Notes: generated by a model from the letters alone, not told the origin. Positions 1-9,200 are shown, numbered from the stretch's first letter. The stretch: 14,831 bases of DNA from Bacteroidota bacterium (GCA_027618855.1 JAQCID010000004.1:1-14831), one strand, 5' to 3'. Program-made: numbers and translations.

Positions 1-150
1 GCACACCACCCAGGAACAAACGTTGGAATCGGCAAGGATCACACCTTGTACGCCCTCACTGATGGAATTGTTGAATTCCGTAAGAAACGTAACAACCGCT
101 CGTTTGTATCCATTGTCTCTGCATTAGAGGCTGTGGGAGTCGAAGCGTAA
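1..150 (+). CDS. rpmA: 50S ribosomal protein L27, C-terminal part (5' end outside window)
   Basis: This is the last 49 codons of ribosomal protein L27, a component of the large ribosomal subunit whose N-terminus lies near the peptidyl transferase centre. The reading frame is open from base 1 and ends with TAA at 148-150. The visible protein carries the typical L27 signature [14 protein letters not shown] followed by a short beta-rich segment ending [13 protein letters not shown]. The N-terminal part, including the GG-rich start of L27, lies before the window; rplU (L21) is the expected upstream neighbour but cannot be seen. A strong terminator follows 30 nt downstream, so this operon very likely ends here. 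Confidence 0.95.
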   Translation, partial: AHHPGTNVGIGKDHTLYALTDGIVEFRKKRNNRSFVSIVSALEAVGVEA

Positions 151-180
151 TAGGATTTACTTCCTCAAACTCTTTAAAGG

Positions 181-215
181 ACTCCCGTCCCCTTCGGGGC
201 GGGAGTTTTTGTTTT
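181..215 (+). terminator. Rho-independent terminator after rpmA
   Basis: A GC-rich inverted repeat, ACTCCCG (181-187) pairing with CGGGAGT (200-206), is extended by a C-run/G-run inner stem around a TTCG tetraloop at 193-196. It is followed directly by a T-rich tract (206-215). This is a textbook intrinsic terminator. It sits between rpmA and serS and separates the ribosomal protein operon from the next transcription unit. Confidence 0.9.
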
Positions 216-264
216 AAAAACAGTTTTATTTTGGACTAAAACATCCGAAATTACCCCCTAGAAA

Positions 265-1533
265 ATGCTTACACTTACTTATTTACGAGAAAGTCGCGAA
301 AGCGTCATAAGCGCTCTCGCAAAAAGAGGCTTAGACGTCACCGAATCGGTGGACCGCGTTTTGGCTCTAGATGTGGAACGTCGCGTCATTCAAAAAGAGC
401 TCGACGACACTTTGGCAGACAGCAATACGCTTAGCCGCCAGATTGGGGAACTCATGCGTGAAGGAAAACGCGAAGAAGCAGAAGCGGTCAAGACTGCTAC
501 TTCAGGACTTAAGACGCGCTCGGGAGAACTCAAGGAAAAAATGTCCGCACTAGAGAGCGAAGTACATGAGCTTCTTTCTCACCTGCCTAATACACCCAGT
601 GACCTCGTCGTTGCAGGAAATTCAGAAAAGGACAACGAACTTATCGAAAGTTGGGGGGATTTGCCTGATCTCGGGAATCACAAGAAACCACATTGGGACA
701 TCGCCAAGGAGAAAGATTTAATCGACTTCGATCTGGGAGCAAAAGTGACTGGAGCTGGCTTTCCATTTTACAAGGGCAAGGGCGCAAAACTACAACGTGG
801 ACTTATACGTATGTTCCTTGACAAGGCAGATGAAGCAGGCTATACTGAATACATCCCGCCATTGATGATCAATGAAGAAAGTGGATTCGGAACAGGTCAG
901 CTTCCTGACAAAGAGGGGCAGATGTACCACATGAAGGTAGATGATCTCTATATGATTCCGACTGCTGAGGTACCTCTGACGAATATTTATCGGAATACCT
1001 TGCTCAATGCTTCGGATCTTCCCATCAAACTTTGCGGCTACACCCCTTGTTTCCGTCGTGAGGCCGGGTCTTATGGCAAAGACGTTAGGGGGCTAAATAG
1101 ACTCCATCAATTTGACAAAGTTGAGATCGTACAAATACAACATCCTGACAAATCTACTGAAACGCTAGACTCTATGGTAGACCACGTAAAGGGCCTGCTT
1201 AAAGAACTTGAACTGCCTTATAGGGTATTGCGCTTGTGTGCAGGTGACATGGGGTTTACAGCGGCCATCACCTACGATTTCGAGGTTTGGAGTGCGGCAC
1301 AAGAAATGTGGCTTGAAGTGAGTTCTGTATCGGGATTTGAGACGTTTCAGGCGAACAGGCTTAAGTGTCGATTTAAAGATGCCGATGGCAAGAACCAACT
1401 CGTTCATACATTGAATGGATCGGCTTTGGCACTTCCAAGAATTGTCGCAGCTCTTCTAGAAAATCATCAGGACGCAGACGGAGTGAAGATCCCTCAAGCG
1501 TTGGTTCCTTATTTGGGGTTTGATCGAATATAA
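265..1533 (+). CDS. serS: Serine--tRNA ligase
   Basis: Class II aminoacyl-tRNA synthetase that charges tRNA-Ser (and tRNA-Sec where present) with serine in the cytoplasm. The 422-residue length is normal for bacterial SerRS. Residues about 25-105 form the charged, heptad-like region expected for the antiparallel coiled-coil arm that grips the tRNA-Ser variable arm. The catalytic domain shows the serine-binding TAE motif at 233-235, class II motif 2 starting FRREAGS at 263, and motif 3 NGSALALPR at 384-392 with its invariant arginine. The ATG at 265 gives the usual MLTLTYLRE start. There is no Shine-Dalgarno sequence, which is normal for Bacteroidota. The gene follows the rpmA terminator, so a promoter should lie in 216-264; TATTTTGG at 227-234 is one base from the -7 consensus. 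The lipoprotein gene starts 7 nt after the stop. Confidence 0.97.
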   Translation: MLTLTYLRESRESVISALAKRGLDVTESVDRVLALDVERRVIQKELDDTLADSNTLSRQIGELMREGKREEAEAVKTATSGLKTRSGELKEKMSALESEVHELLSHLPNTPSDLVVAGNSEKDNELIESWGDLPDLGNHKKPHWDIAKEKDLIDFDLGAKVTGAGFPFYKGKGAKLQRGLIRMFLDKADEAGYTEYIPPLMINEESGFGTGQLPDKEGQMYHMKVDDLYMIPTAEVPLTNIYRNTLLNASDLPIKLCGYTPCFRREAGSYGKDVRGLNRLHQFDKVEIVQIQHPDKSTETLDSMVDHVKGLLKELELPYRVLRLCAGDMGFTAAITYDFEVWSAAQEMWLEVSSVSGFETFQANRLKCRFKDADGKNQLVHTLNGSALALPRIVAALLENHQDADGVKIPQALVPYLGFDRI

Positions 1534-1540
1534 AACTCCA

Positions 1541-2167
1541 ATGAAGAACAACCGCCTCTCTCACCTTTTTCTCTTTTGTGTTGCCTCATCTCTCGTGTTG
1601 ATTCAGTTTGGATGTGGTGAAAACAAAACTCAAATTGAGTTGAATAAGGCATTGGAAGTCATGGAGAGTATCTCTGAAAAATTAGCAGAATTCCCCATGG
1701 ATTCCATCGCAAATGTTCAGGACAGAATGAGTGCGGCAAAAGATGATATTCGATGGTTGGGAATAGATAGCAATGTTGTTTTCGTGAGAGCAGATGTTAA
1801 GGTGATTGAAGGGTTGTCAAAAGCAAGTCGATTTTTAAAAGATGCCTCGAGTAGATATAAAGGTCTCATGAATGAGACCGATCGTTGTAAAAAACAACTT
1901 TATAGCTTAGGAGAAGTGATCGAATCAGGAGCAAACAGAGACGCTCTGGGAGACACCATCGACGACGAATATATCAAGACAAATGCGCGTTTTGAAGTTG
2001 AAGCCGTAGCTACCCTTGGAAAATTGGTCGATGAATCAATTCGGTTAATAAGGTTGGGCCTTGAAGCAGATTCTGCTGGTTGGGAAGCCATTGACAGCTT
2101 GCTCGTGGCAAAAAAAGGGGAGTGGGCGCGTGGAGTATCCGGAAATGAAACGGAGAAAGAATTATGA
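1541..2167 (+). CDS. Putative small helical lipoprotein, function unknown
   Basis: A 208-residue protein that I do not recognise as a named family. The N-terminus has basic residues, a hydrophobic stretch (about 8-22) and a cysteine at position 25 in the context IQFGCGEN. This resembles a type II signal peptide, although Q at -3 is a poor match to the lipobox. If processed, it would be a membrane-anchored envelope lipoprotein. The rest is charged and predicted by eye to be mostly alpha-helical, with two further regions (about 30-70 and 85-125) rich in heptad-like spacing; there is one more Cys at 116. The ATG at 1541 is preferred over an in-frame TTG at 1520, which would overlap serS and add residues before the signal peptide. 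Its stop overlaps the start of the TPR gene (ATGA at 2164-2167), which suggests translational coupling and a joint role with that exported protein. Confidence 0.8.
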   Translation: MKNNRLSHLFLFCVASSLVLIQFGCGENKTQIELNKALEVMESISEKLAEFPMDSIANVQDRMSAAKDDIRWLGIDSNVVFVRADVKVIEGLSKASRFLKDASSRYKGLMNETDRCKKQLYSLGEVIESGANRDALGDTIDDEYIKTNARFEVEAVATLGKLVDESIRLIRLGLEADSAGWEAIDSLLVAKKGEWARGVSGNETEKEL

Positions 2168-4047
2168 AACGCGCAAAGAAAATAATCTACGGACTGTTTT
2201 TGTTATCTACAGGACTGTCATTTTCTTCTGCCGAGGTTTCAGCCCAAACCGATTTAGAACTCGCTGAGTTCTATTATAACGAAGGGAGTTACGAGCAGGC
2301 TCAGCTCTACCTCGTTGAGATATACAAGCGCAACAAAACAAACGCTGTGTATCAAATGTATTATCAATCGCTCCTCGCAATGGACGATTTCGAAGGGGCA
2401 GAATCGCTTGTGATGAAGCGTCTTAAAGGGATGCACCAGAACAGCAAGAGTACAGCGTACGTAGATTTGGGATCTTTGTACCTCCATTTTGACAAGCTCG
2501 ATTTGGCGAGGGAAGCGTTCGACAGTGCGCTCGAACTACTCCAACCGGGGAAAAACCAAGCAGTGAGGCTGGCAAATGAATTCATCAAGCTTGACGAGCT
2601 TGACATGGCCTACAAGACCTATCGCAAGGCGCAAAGTTTAGGGACGACTGACTTTCATTACCAATTCGCGGACCTCCAAGGAATGCGAAGAGACTATCAG
2701 GGGATGGTGGAGAGTTTTTTAGAACTTCTGCATAAAACACCTACATATTTAAGGACTGTTCAAAACAGCTTAAACAGGAACCTCCGATTACAGACAGAAC
2801 CTGAAAATGGAGAGATGGTAAGGACTGAGCTTCTTAAAGCAGCCCAGAGATATCCTGATGACACGATCTTTCCAGAAATGCTCGTCTGGTATTTTACACA
2901 AGAAAAAGATTTTTCATCCGCATTTATTCACGCCAGATCCTTGGACTTAAGAAGCAAGGGGGTCGGTTTGAATGTCATGGAGTTGGGGAACACGGCCGCC
3001 GCAAATGATGACCTAGAAACAGCCATAGATTGTTATGGCTATGTCGCGGCAAAAGGAGTCGATTCTCCCTATTTTTTCACCGCCAGGAATGAACTGTTAC
3101 AAGTCCGCTTTCATGCGCTCACGAAAGAAACGCCGCCAAATTTTGATGGATTAACATTGTTAGAAGAGGATTATGCTGCGAGCATCAGAGATCTTGGGGT
3201 GAAGTCTGAGACTTCAATCATGCTGAAAAACCAAGCACACATCCTTGCTTTCTTTCTGGACAGAGGAGATGAGGGAATGGCAATCATGGAAGAAGTTTTG
3301 AGCATAGCCGGTCTAAATACCAGGGTGGCCGCTGTATGCAAATTGGAGCTCGGAGACATCTATGTCTTTGAAAATCTGGTTTGGGATGCTTCACTCCTAT
3401 TCTCTCAAGTCATCCTTGATTTTAAAGACGACCCTTTGGGGCACGAAGCAAAATACAGAAATGCGCGAATCAGCTACTACACTGGTGATTTTGCTTGGGC
3501 CCAAACCCAACTTAACGCGCTTAAGGCATCCACATCCAAACTCATCAGCAACGACGCGATCAACTTGAGTCTTCTCATTACGGACAACTTTAATTTAGAC
3601 ACCATCGTTGAACCGATGGAAATGTATGCCAGGGCCGACCTCCTCATTATGCAGAGGAGATATGGTGAGGCCTTTACAACATTAGATACACTCATTGAGA
3701 ATTGGCCCGGTCACGCCTTAGAAGATGAGATCTTAATGTTAAAAGGGGATCTTTCTCTTCAAAATGGTGATGTAGAAAGTGCACTTACGTATTATCAAGA
3801 AGTGGTCGATTTACATTTCGATGACATCACTGGTGATGATGCGCTTTATAATCTAGCTGTGATCTATGATGTCAAACTGAACGATTTGGTGAAAGCGCAA
3901 GCGTTGTATGAGAAATTGATTTTCGAGTTCTCTGGATCACTTCACGTCATAGAAGCCCGCAAGCGATACCGGGAACTCAAAGGAGAAGAGGTGGGAAGTA
4001 TAGAGGGTTTTGAAAGTCCCGAGGAAGAATCCATTTCCAAGCCATGA
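2164..4047 (+). CDS. Exported tetratricopeptide-repeat protein
   Basis: A 627-residue protein with an N-terminal Sec signal peptide: basic MKRAKK, a hydrophobic core at about 8-20, and probable signal peptidase I cleavage after SAEVSAQ near residue 28. It should therefore be periplasmic or surface-associated. The mature part is almost entirely helix-turn-helix TPR-like repeats. The clearest are at about 30-65 (LAEFYYNEGSYEQAQLYLVE), 97-130 (YVDLGSLYLHFDKLDLAREAF) and 520-605 (LKGDLSLQNGDVESALTYYQ and LYNLAVIYDV), the last resembling the TPR units of YbgF/BamD-type proteins. The final 20 residues are acidic and probably disordered. TPR proteins act as protein-binding scaffolds; no enzymatic motif is visible. 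It overlaps the lipoprotein gene upstream and the DUF4286 gene downstream by ATGA, so it is a middle member of a tightly coupled operon. Its partner and role are unknown. Confidence 0.9.
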   Translation: MKRAKKIIYGLFLLSTGLSFSSAEVSAQTDLELAEFYYNEGSYEQAQLYLVEIYKRNKTNAVYQMYYQSLLAMDDFEGAESLVMKRLKGMHQNSKSTAYVDLGSLYLHFDKLDLAREAFDSALELLQPGKNQAVRLANEFIKLDELDMAYKTYRKAQSLGTTDFHYQFADLQGMRRDYQGMVESFLELLHKTPTYLRTVQNSLNRNLRLQTEPENGEMVRTELLKAAQRYPDDTIFPEMLVWYFTQEKDFSSAFIHARSLDLRSKGVGLNVMELGNTAAANDDLETAIDCYGYVAAKGVDSPYFFTARNELLQVRFHALTKETPPNFDGLTLLEEDYAASIRDLGVKSETSIMLKNQAHILAFFLDRGDEGMAIMEEVLSIAGLNTRVAAVCKLELGDIYVFENLVWDASLLFSQVILDFKDDPLGHEAKYRNARISYYTGDFAWAQTQLNALKASTSKLISNDAINLSLLITDNFNLDTIVEPMEMYARADLLIMQRRYGEAFTTLDTLIENWPGHALEDEILMLKGDLSLQNGDVESALTYYQEVVDLHFDDITGDDALYNLAVIYDVKLNDLVKAQALYEKLIFEFSGSLHVIEARKRYRELKGEEVGSIEGFESPEEESISKP

Positions 4048-4382
4048 TCCTCTACAACATTACCATTTCTGTAAATGCAGAATCGGCCTCGGAATGGCTC
4101 GAATACATGGTCAACGACCATATCCCTTCTGTACTTGCAACAGGCCATTTCCGCGATTATAAATTGTGTCGTGTGGAAGGCGATGAGGAGGGTGGGAAGA
4201 CCTTTGCTGTTCAGTATGTCGCACATTCTCTCGCCTCATTTAACAGATACCAAACTGAATGTGCCCCCGATCTACAGGACGATTTTATGAAGAAATGGGG
4301 GACCAAAGCAGTCGCGTTCCGGACAATTTTACCCCTACTTCACGAAGGGAAGGCGGAGAAAGTCGAGAAAGACAAAGCATGA
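4044..4382 (+). CDS. DUF4286 family protein
   Basis: A 112-residue cytoplasmic protein without a signal peptide, matching the DUF4286 family of small Bacteroidota proteins. It begins MILYNITISVN and has the characteristic EWLEYMVNDHIP segment around residues 18-29, followed by QYVAHSLASF and a C-terminal FRTILPLL strand. The pattern suggests a ferredoxin-like alpha/beta fold of the dimeric alpha-beta barrel type, but this is an inference. No catalytic function is known to me. In Bacteroidota this family commonly lies beside rsmA, as here. The start codon overlaps the stop of the TPR gene (4044-4047) and the stop overlaps the start of rsmA (4379-4382), so its expression is tied to both. The last ten residues are a Lys/Glu-rich tail. 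Confidence 0.85.
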   Translation: MILYNITISVNAESASEWLEYMVNDHIPSVLATGHFRDYKLCRVEGDEEGGKTFAVQYVAHSLASFNRYQTECAPDLQDDFMKKWGTKAVAFRTILPLLHEGKAEKVEKDKA

Positions 4383-5155
4383 TTAAACCAAAAAAATATC
4401 TGGGTCAACACTTCCTGGTTGGACCGGGAATAGCGCATCGGATTGCGGAATCTGTCACTTGTCACAGAGGATGTCATTCTGTATTGGAAGTAGGACCTGG
4501 AACTGGCGCTTTGACGGTTCCACTTCTAGACCGAGGAGACCTTGATCTTCATGTCGTAGAGTTGGACGAGGAAAGTGTAGAATATTTGGTCACAGAAGAA
4601 TTACTGCCTTCAAATAGAGTACATGGCGTGGATCTCTTAAGGTGGAATCCAGATCTCGCATTTCCCGATGGAGCACCTTTTATTGTTGCGGGAAATTTCC
4701 CTTACAATATTTCATCTCAGATCTTATTTCAAGTTTTAGATTGGAGAGAGAGAGTCCCCGAAGTTGTGGGGATGTTCCAAAAAGAAGTTGCACAAAGAAT
4801 TGCCGAGGGCCCAGGCTCTCGAACATATGGAATTCTAAGTGTGCTGCTACAAACCTATTACGACATCGATTACCTCTTTACCGTAGACGAAGACGCTTTC
4901 GATCCACCTCCCAGAGTGAAAAGTGGTGTGATCCGTCTCAGACGTAATGATTTGATTGACCCTGGGTGTTCGTTCTCTCATTTAAAAAGAGTTGTAAAAG
5001 GAGCGTTCAACCAAAGACGTAAAACCCTTAGGAATGCCTTGATTAGCGCTGGATTTCCAGAGGAAGTGATCCCCGAAGAATTCTTGAAAAAACGCGCTGA
5101 ACAACTCAGTCCAGCAGATTTTCACAGACTGTCTGTGGCACTTATCCCTCGCTAA
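4379..5155 (+). CDS. rsmA: 16S rRNA (adenine(1518)-N(6)/adenine(1519)-N(6))-dimethyltransferase
   Basis: RsmA (KsgA) dimethylates two adjacent adenines in the loop of helix 45 of 16S rRNA during late 30S assembly, using S-adenosylmethionine; loss confers kasugamycin resistance. The protein has the family start KPKKYLGQHFL, the SAM-binding motif LEVGPGTGALT at about 36-46, the acidic motif II VVELDEE, and motif IV NFPY at 106-109. Further on are FQKEVAQRI, PPPRVKSGV and the C-terminal FNQRRKTLRNAL. From the ATG at 4379 it is 258 residues, the normal size. An in-frame ATG 40 codons upstream (4259) would add unrelated sequence overlapping the DUF4286 gene and is rejected. The chosen start forms an ATGA overlap with the DUF4286 stop. 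It is the last gene of the four-gene coupled set. Confidence 0.96.
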   Translation: MIKPKKYLGQHFLVGPGIAHRIAESVTCHRGCHSVLEVGPGTGALTVPLLDRGDLDLHVVELDEESVEYLVTEELLPSNRVHGVDLLRWNPDLAFPDGAPFIVAGNFPYNISSQILFQVLDWRERVPEVVGMFQKEVAQRIAEGPGSRTYGILSVLLQTYYDIDYLFTVDEDAFDPPPRVKSGVIRLRRNDLIDPGCSFSHLKRVVKGAFNQRRKTLRNALISAGFPEEVIPEEFLKKRAEQLSPADFHRLSVALIPR

Positions 5156-5167
5156 GCCTTGCTGACT

Positions 5168-5175
5168 TAACTTTG
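5168..5175 (+). promoter_or_regulatory. Candidate Bacteroidota -7 promoter element before fbp
   Basis: TAACTTTG is an exact match to TAnnTTTG, the -7 element recognised by the Bacteroidota primary sigma factor. It lies in the short intergenic space between rsmA and fbp. Transcription would begin near 5180, about 45 nt before the preferred fbp start at 5224. No convincing TTTG-type -33 element is seen at the usual distance upstream, so it may be weak or accidental. Confidence 0.45.
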
Positions 5176-5223
5176 CAATGGATGACTGACAAATGAGACA
5201 TGAAACTTGAACAAGGACTTAAG

Positions 5224-6255
5224 ATGAGTAAGACCGTAACATTGGGGGAGTTTATCATGGACCGACAAGCCGCATTTCCGTTCGTGTCTGGTCAATTGAC
5301 TCGTCTACTGACTGACATCGGGGTCGCATCAAAAATCGTTAATCACCAAGTGAACCGAGCGGGTTTGGCAGGAATACTCGGGGAAGCTGGGTCGGTAAAT
5401 ATCCAAGATGAAGCACAGCAGAAGCTTGATGTTTTTGCAGACCTAACCTTTATGAGAATTCTCTCGGCTGGGGGTTCTGTTGCAGGAATTGGATCCGAAG
5501 AACAGGATGAGCCTATCGAATGCGGAGATGAGGGAAAGGCTGGGAAATACATCGTCCTAATCGATCCATTAGATGGCAGCTCCAACGTCGATGTGAACGT
5601 AAGTATCGGCACGATTTTCAGTATTCATCGCCGCACAACTCCGATGGGAGAGCCATTGACTGAGCAGGATTTCCTTCAAGCAGGAACAAGTCAAATTGCC
5701 GCAGGATATATTTTGTATGGGTCTTCTACGATGCTTGTTTACACAACTGGAACTGGAGTCAACGGATTTACGCTTGATCCTGCCGTAGGAGAATTCTTTC
5801 TGTCGCATCCTTCTATGACATTTCCAGAAAAAGGTCGGATTTACTCTGTGAACGATGCCTTACTTGACAAATGTTCTGCACCCGCTCGCAGTTTTGTTGA
5901 GGGATGCCGCCAAACACGAGGGGCAAGGTTTAGGGCAAGATATATCGGGTCTTTGGTGGCCGATTTTCATCGAAACCTCATCCACGGTGGGATCTTTCTC
6001 TATCCATCCCTGCTTAAAAAGCCAAATGGAAAACTAAGACTGCTCTACGAATGCGCGCCACTTGCATTTATTGCTGAAGAGGCCGGTGGAATGGCGATAG
6101 ATGATGACGGAAGGGTCATGGATTGCATCCCCACAGAATTGCATCAGAGGGCTCCTTTTTATGTCGGAAATAAAAACCTTGTTCAGGCCTTTATGGCATG
6201 TCAGCTCGCTGAGAAAAATCCTGCAATGGACACTGTCCCTAAGCGAGAAAACTAA
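5224..6255 (+). CDS. fbp: Class 1 fructose-1,6-bisphosphatase
   Basis: Hydrolyses fructose 1,6-bisphosphate to fructose 6-phosphate, the irreversible step of gluconeogenesis, in the cytoplasm with Mg2+. Class 1 signatures are clear: TLGEFIMD near the N-terminus, NIQDEAQQKLDVFAD, the metal-binding GSEEQDE at about 90-96, DPLDGSSNVD at 114-123 with its two metal-ligand aspartates, and LYECAPLAFIAEEAGG near the C-terminus. The start at 5224 (MSKTVTLGEFIM) gives 343 residues, close to the family norm. It is preferred over an in-frame ATG at 5200, which adds eight residues not typical of the family; an AAGGA 6-10 nt before 5224 is a possible weak ribosome binding site. A -7 element lies upstream. 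mfd starts 29 nt after the stop. Confidence 0.96.
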   Translation: MSKTVTLGEFIMDRQAAFPFVSGQLTRLLTDIGVASKIVNHQVNRAGLAGILGEAGSVNIQDEAQQKLDVFADLTFMRILSAGGSVAGIGSEEQDEPIECGDEGKAGKYIVLIDPLDGSSNVDVNVSIGTIFSIHRRTTPMGEPLTEQDFLQAGTSQIAAGYILYGSSTMLVYTTGTGVNGFTLDPAVGEFFLSHPSMTFPEKGRIYSVNDALLDKCSAPARSFVEGCRQTRGARFRARYIGSLVADFHRNLIHGGIFLYPSLLKKPNGKLRLLYECAPLAFIAEEAGGMAIDDDGRVMDCIPTELHQRAPFYVGNKNLVQAFMACQLAEKNPAMDTVPKREN

Positions 6256-6284
6256 GCTTATCTTTATCGTCCTTGAAGAGCGCG

Positions 6285-9200
6285 ATGAGACCCGACGATT
6301 TATTGAATTTCTACCGCAGAGATGCGCGGACAGGGAAACTTATGCGTGCCCTCGAAAACAAGGGGTCGAAAGTTGAGCTGAAAGGTGTTGTGGGTTCTTC
6401 CCTGGCATTCGTGGCAGCAGGTATTCTAGAACGGGAGGCCGAAAACAAATTGGCGGGGAGTGGCGAGCTAAATCACCACGTTTTCGTTCTTGAGGACAAA
6501 GAACATGCGGCCTATTTCATGAACGATTTGGAGCAAATTCTAGTTGTAAATCCACGCCCGATATTTCTTTTCCCCAGGTCTGCGCGTGTGCCCTATCAAG
6601 AGGAGGTCACGGAAAATGCAAATGTCTCAATGAGGGCTGAGGTGTTGAACGAAATTAATGGTGGCCGTGAGGGGTGTATCGTCGTTAGTTATCCCGGAGC
6701 ACTAAGCGAAAAGGTCATCACCCAGAAAGAATTGAGTGCGCAGACCTTTGGGTTGGCCTTGGGAGATAATTTTACGTTGGATTTCTTGGATGAGGTTTTT
6801 CTCGAGTACGGGTTTGAGAAGGTGGATTTCGTCTATGAACCTGGGCAATACGCGATGAGGGGAGGAATCGTAGATGTATTCAGCTTTTCATTTGATCATC
6901 CATACAGGATAGAATTCTTCGGTGACGAAATCGAGAGCATCCGTAAATTCGATCCTGTATCACAGCTCAGTGTCAATAAACGTACGCGCGCAACGATCGT
7001 TCCAAATGTGGGTGACAAAAAACTGCACAAACACAATGAGGCGTTCTTCAGCTTTATTCCTTCGAAATCCGTGGTATGGATGACAGATGTGAAAAGCTGT
7101 GAATTGGGGTTAGAAAAGGAGCTCGAAAAAGCAACTGCGCACTACGAGAGGTTGGTCGGCGAGACAAAGAGAACGCCCCCCGAGGATCTCTACCTCGACC
7201 CTGATGTTTTTGTGGGGCTCATCAAAGATTTCTCGGTGGTAGAATTTGGAGGAGGGACTACTTTTACAGACCGCTTGACCATCGCCTATGGGATGACGGA
7301 GCAGCCCGTTTTTAACAAGCATTTCGATATGATCGCGACGAACCTGATTGCAAACAACAGGAACGGATACGTGAATGTGATTGTCTCAGGTCAAGCGACT
7401 CAATTGGAACGTCTACACGATATCTTCTCCGACAGACAAGATGACAATGGGGAGAAAAGCCCTGACGTCCCCTATACGCCGATTCCCATGGAACTCAGCC
7501 AGGGATTTGTGGACAAGGACCTTAAAGTTTTGGTCTATACCGATCACCAACTGTTTGACAGGTATCACAGATTCAGACTCAAGGACGGATTTAGAAAAAG
7601 CAAAGAAGCGCTCACAATCAAAGAGATGATGGCTCTCGAGGTCGGTGATTTCGTGGTGCATATCGATCACGGGATTGGAGAGTTTTCGGGGCTACATAAG
7701 ATTGAGGTCAATGGGAAAGAACAAGAGGCAATCAGGCTTTCATATAAAGGAGGCGATGTGCTGTATGTGAGTATTCACTCGCTACATCGCATCTCTAAGT
7801 TTACATCAAAAGAAGGGACAAAGCCTTCGGTGAATAAACTAGGCACAGCGACTTGGGCAAATACAAAAGCAAAAACAAAGACACGGGTCAAGCAAATTGC
7901 GTACGATCTACTGAATCTCTATGCCCAACGAAAAGCTTCAGAGGGCTTTGCCTTTGCGCCAGATACGTACATGCAGCACGAGTTGGAGGCCAGTTTTATG
8001 TTTGAAGACACCCCAGACCAAAACGCCGCGACGAAAGCCGTGAAGGAGGATATGGAAAAGGTCGTTCCTATGGATCGGCTTATTTGTGGGGATGTTGGTT
8101 TTGGGAAGACGGAAGTCGCAATACGTGCAGCTTTTAAAGCCGCAACAGATGGGAAACAAGTCGCAATACTTGTTCCTACAACCATTCTATCGATGCAACA
8201 CGCGAGAAGTTTTGCGCGTCGCCTGAAGGATTTTCCTGTTACTGTAGACTATGTCAATCGATTTAAAACGGGCAAGGCGCTGAGCGAAACCCTCGCGAAA
8301 GTGGAGTCTGGGGAAGTCGATATTTTAATCGGAACCCATGCACTTGTGGGGAAACGGATCAAGTTCAAGGACCTCGGTCTCCTAATCGTGGACGAAGAAC
8401 AGAAGTTTGGTGTGGGGGTGAAGGACAAACTGAAAACGATGCGTGCAAACGTGGATACACTCACGTTGACCGCTACACCCATTCCGAGAACACTTCAGTT
8501 TTCACTTATGGGGGCGAGAGATTTGAGTATCATCCGCACCGCACCTCCGAATAGACATCCCGTTGAGACCATCGTCACTACCTTCAATGAGGAGATGATT
8601 CGTGACGCCATAAGTTATGAGGTGAGTCGCGGAGGGCAGGTATATTTCGTTCACAACCGCGTCCAAAACATCAAAGATGTGGCGGGGATTATTCAGCGCC
8701 TATGTCCTGATGTCCGCATAGGGATAGGTCATGGACAGATGGAGGGCAAGAAGCTCGAAGACGTGATGGCGCGCTTCATCGAAGGTGGATACGATGTTCT
8801 GGTGGCAACGACGATTATCGAAAGTGGAATTGACATAAGCAACGCAAACACCATCTTGATCAACGATGCACATAAGTTTGGTCTCAGTGACCTTCATCAA
8901 CTTCGAGGAAGAGTAGGCAGATCAAATCGCAAAGCATTTTGCTATCTCATGGCGCCACCTTTAAGTTCATTGCCTGCGGAGTCTAGAAAGAGATTGCAGG
9001 CGCTTGAGCAGTTTAGCGATCTGGGGAGTGGGGTCCAAATCGCAATGCGAGACCTGGATATACGCGGAGCAGGAGACTTGCTTGGGGCGGAACAAAGTGG
9101 GTTTATTTCTGACATCGGGTTTGAAATGTACCAGCGCATTCTCGCCGATGCCGTAAAGGAGCTGAAAGAAGATAAGTTCAATGAACTCTTTGAAGAAGAA

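Noticed and set aside
1520..1540. TTG start for the lipoprotein gene inside serS
   Set aside because: It would place seven extra residues before a well-formed signal peptide; the ATG at 1541 is the natural start.
4259..4378. A 40-codon N-terminal extension of RsmA starting at ATG 4259
   Set aside because: It overlaps the DUF4286 gene in another frame, has no resemblance to RsmA, and the ATG at 4379 gives the standard family start and an ATGA overlap.
6273..6284. TTG start for mfd, four codons upstream
   Set aside because: The ATG at 6285 gives MRPDDLLNF, adequate for the family, and nothing supports the rarer TTG codon.
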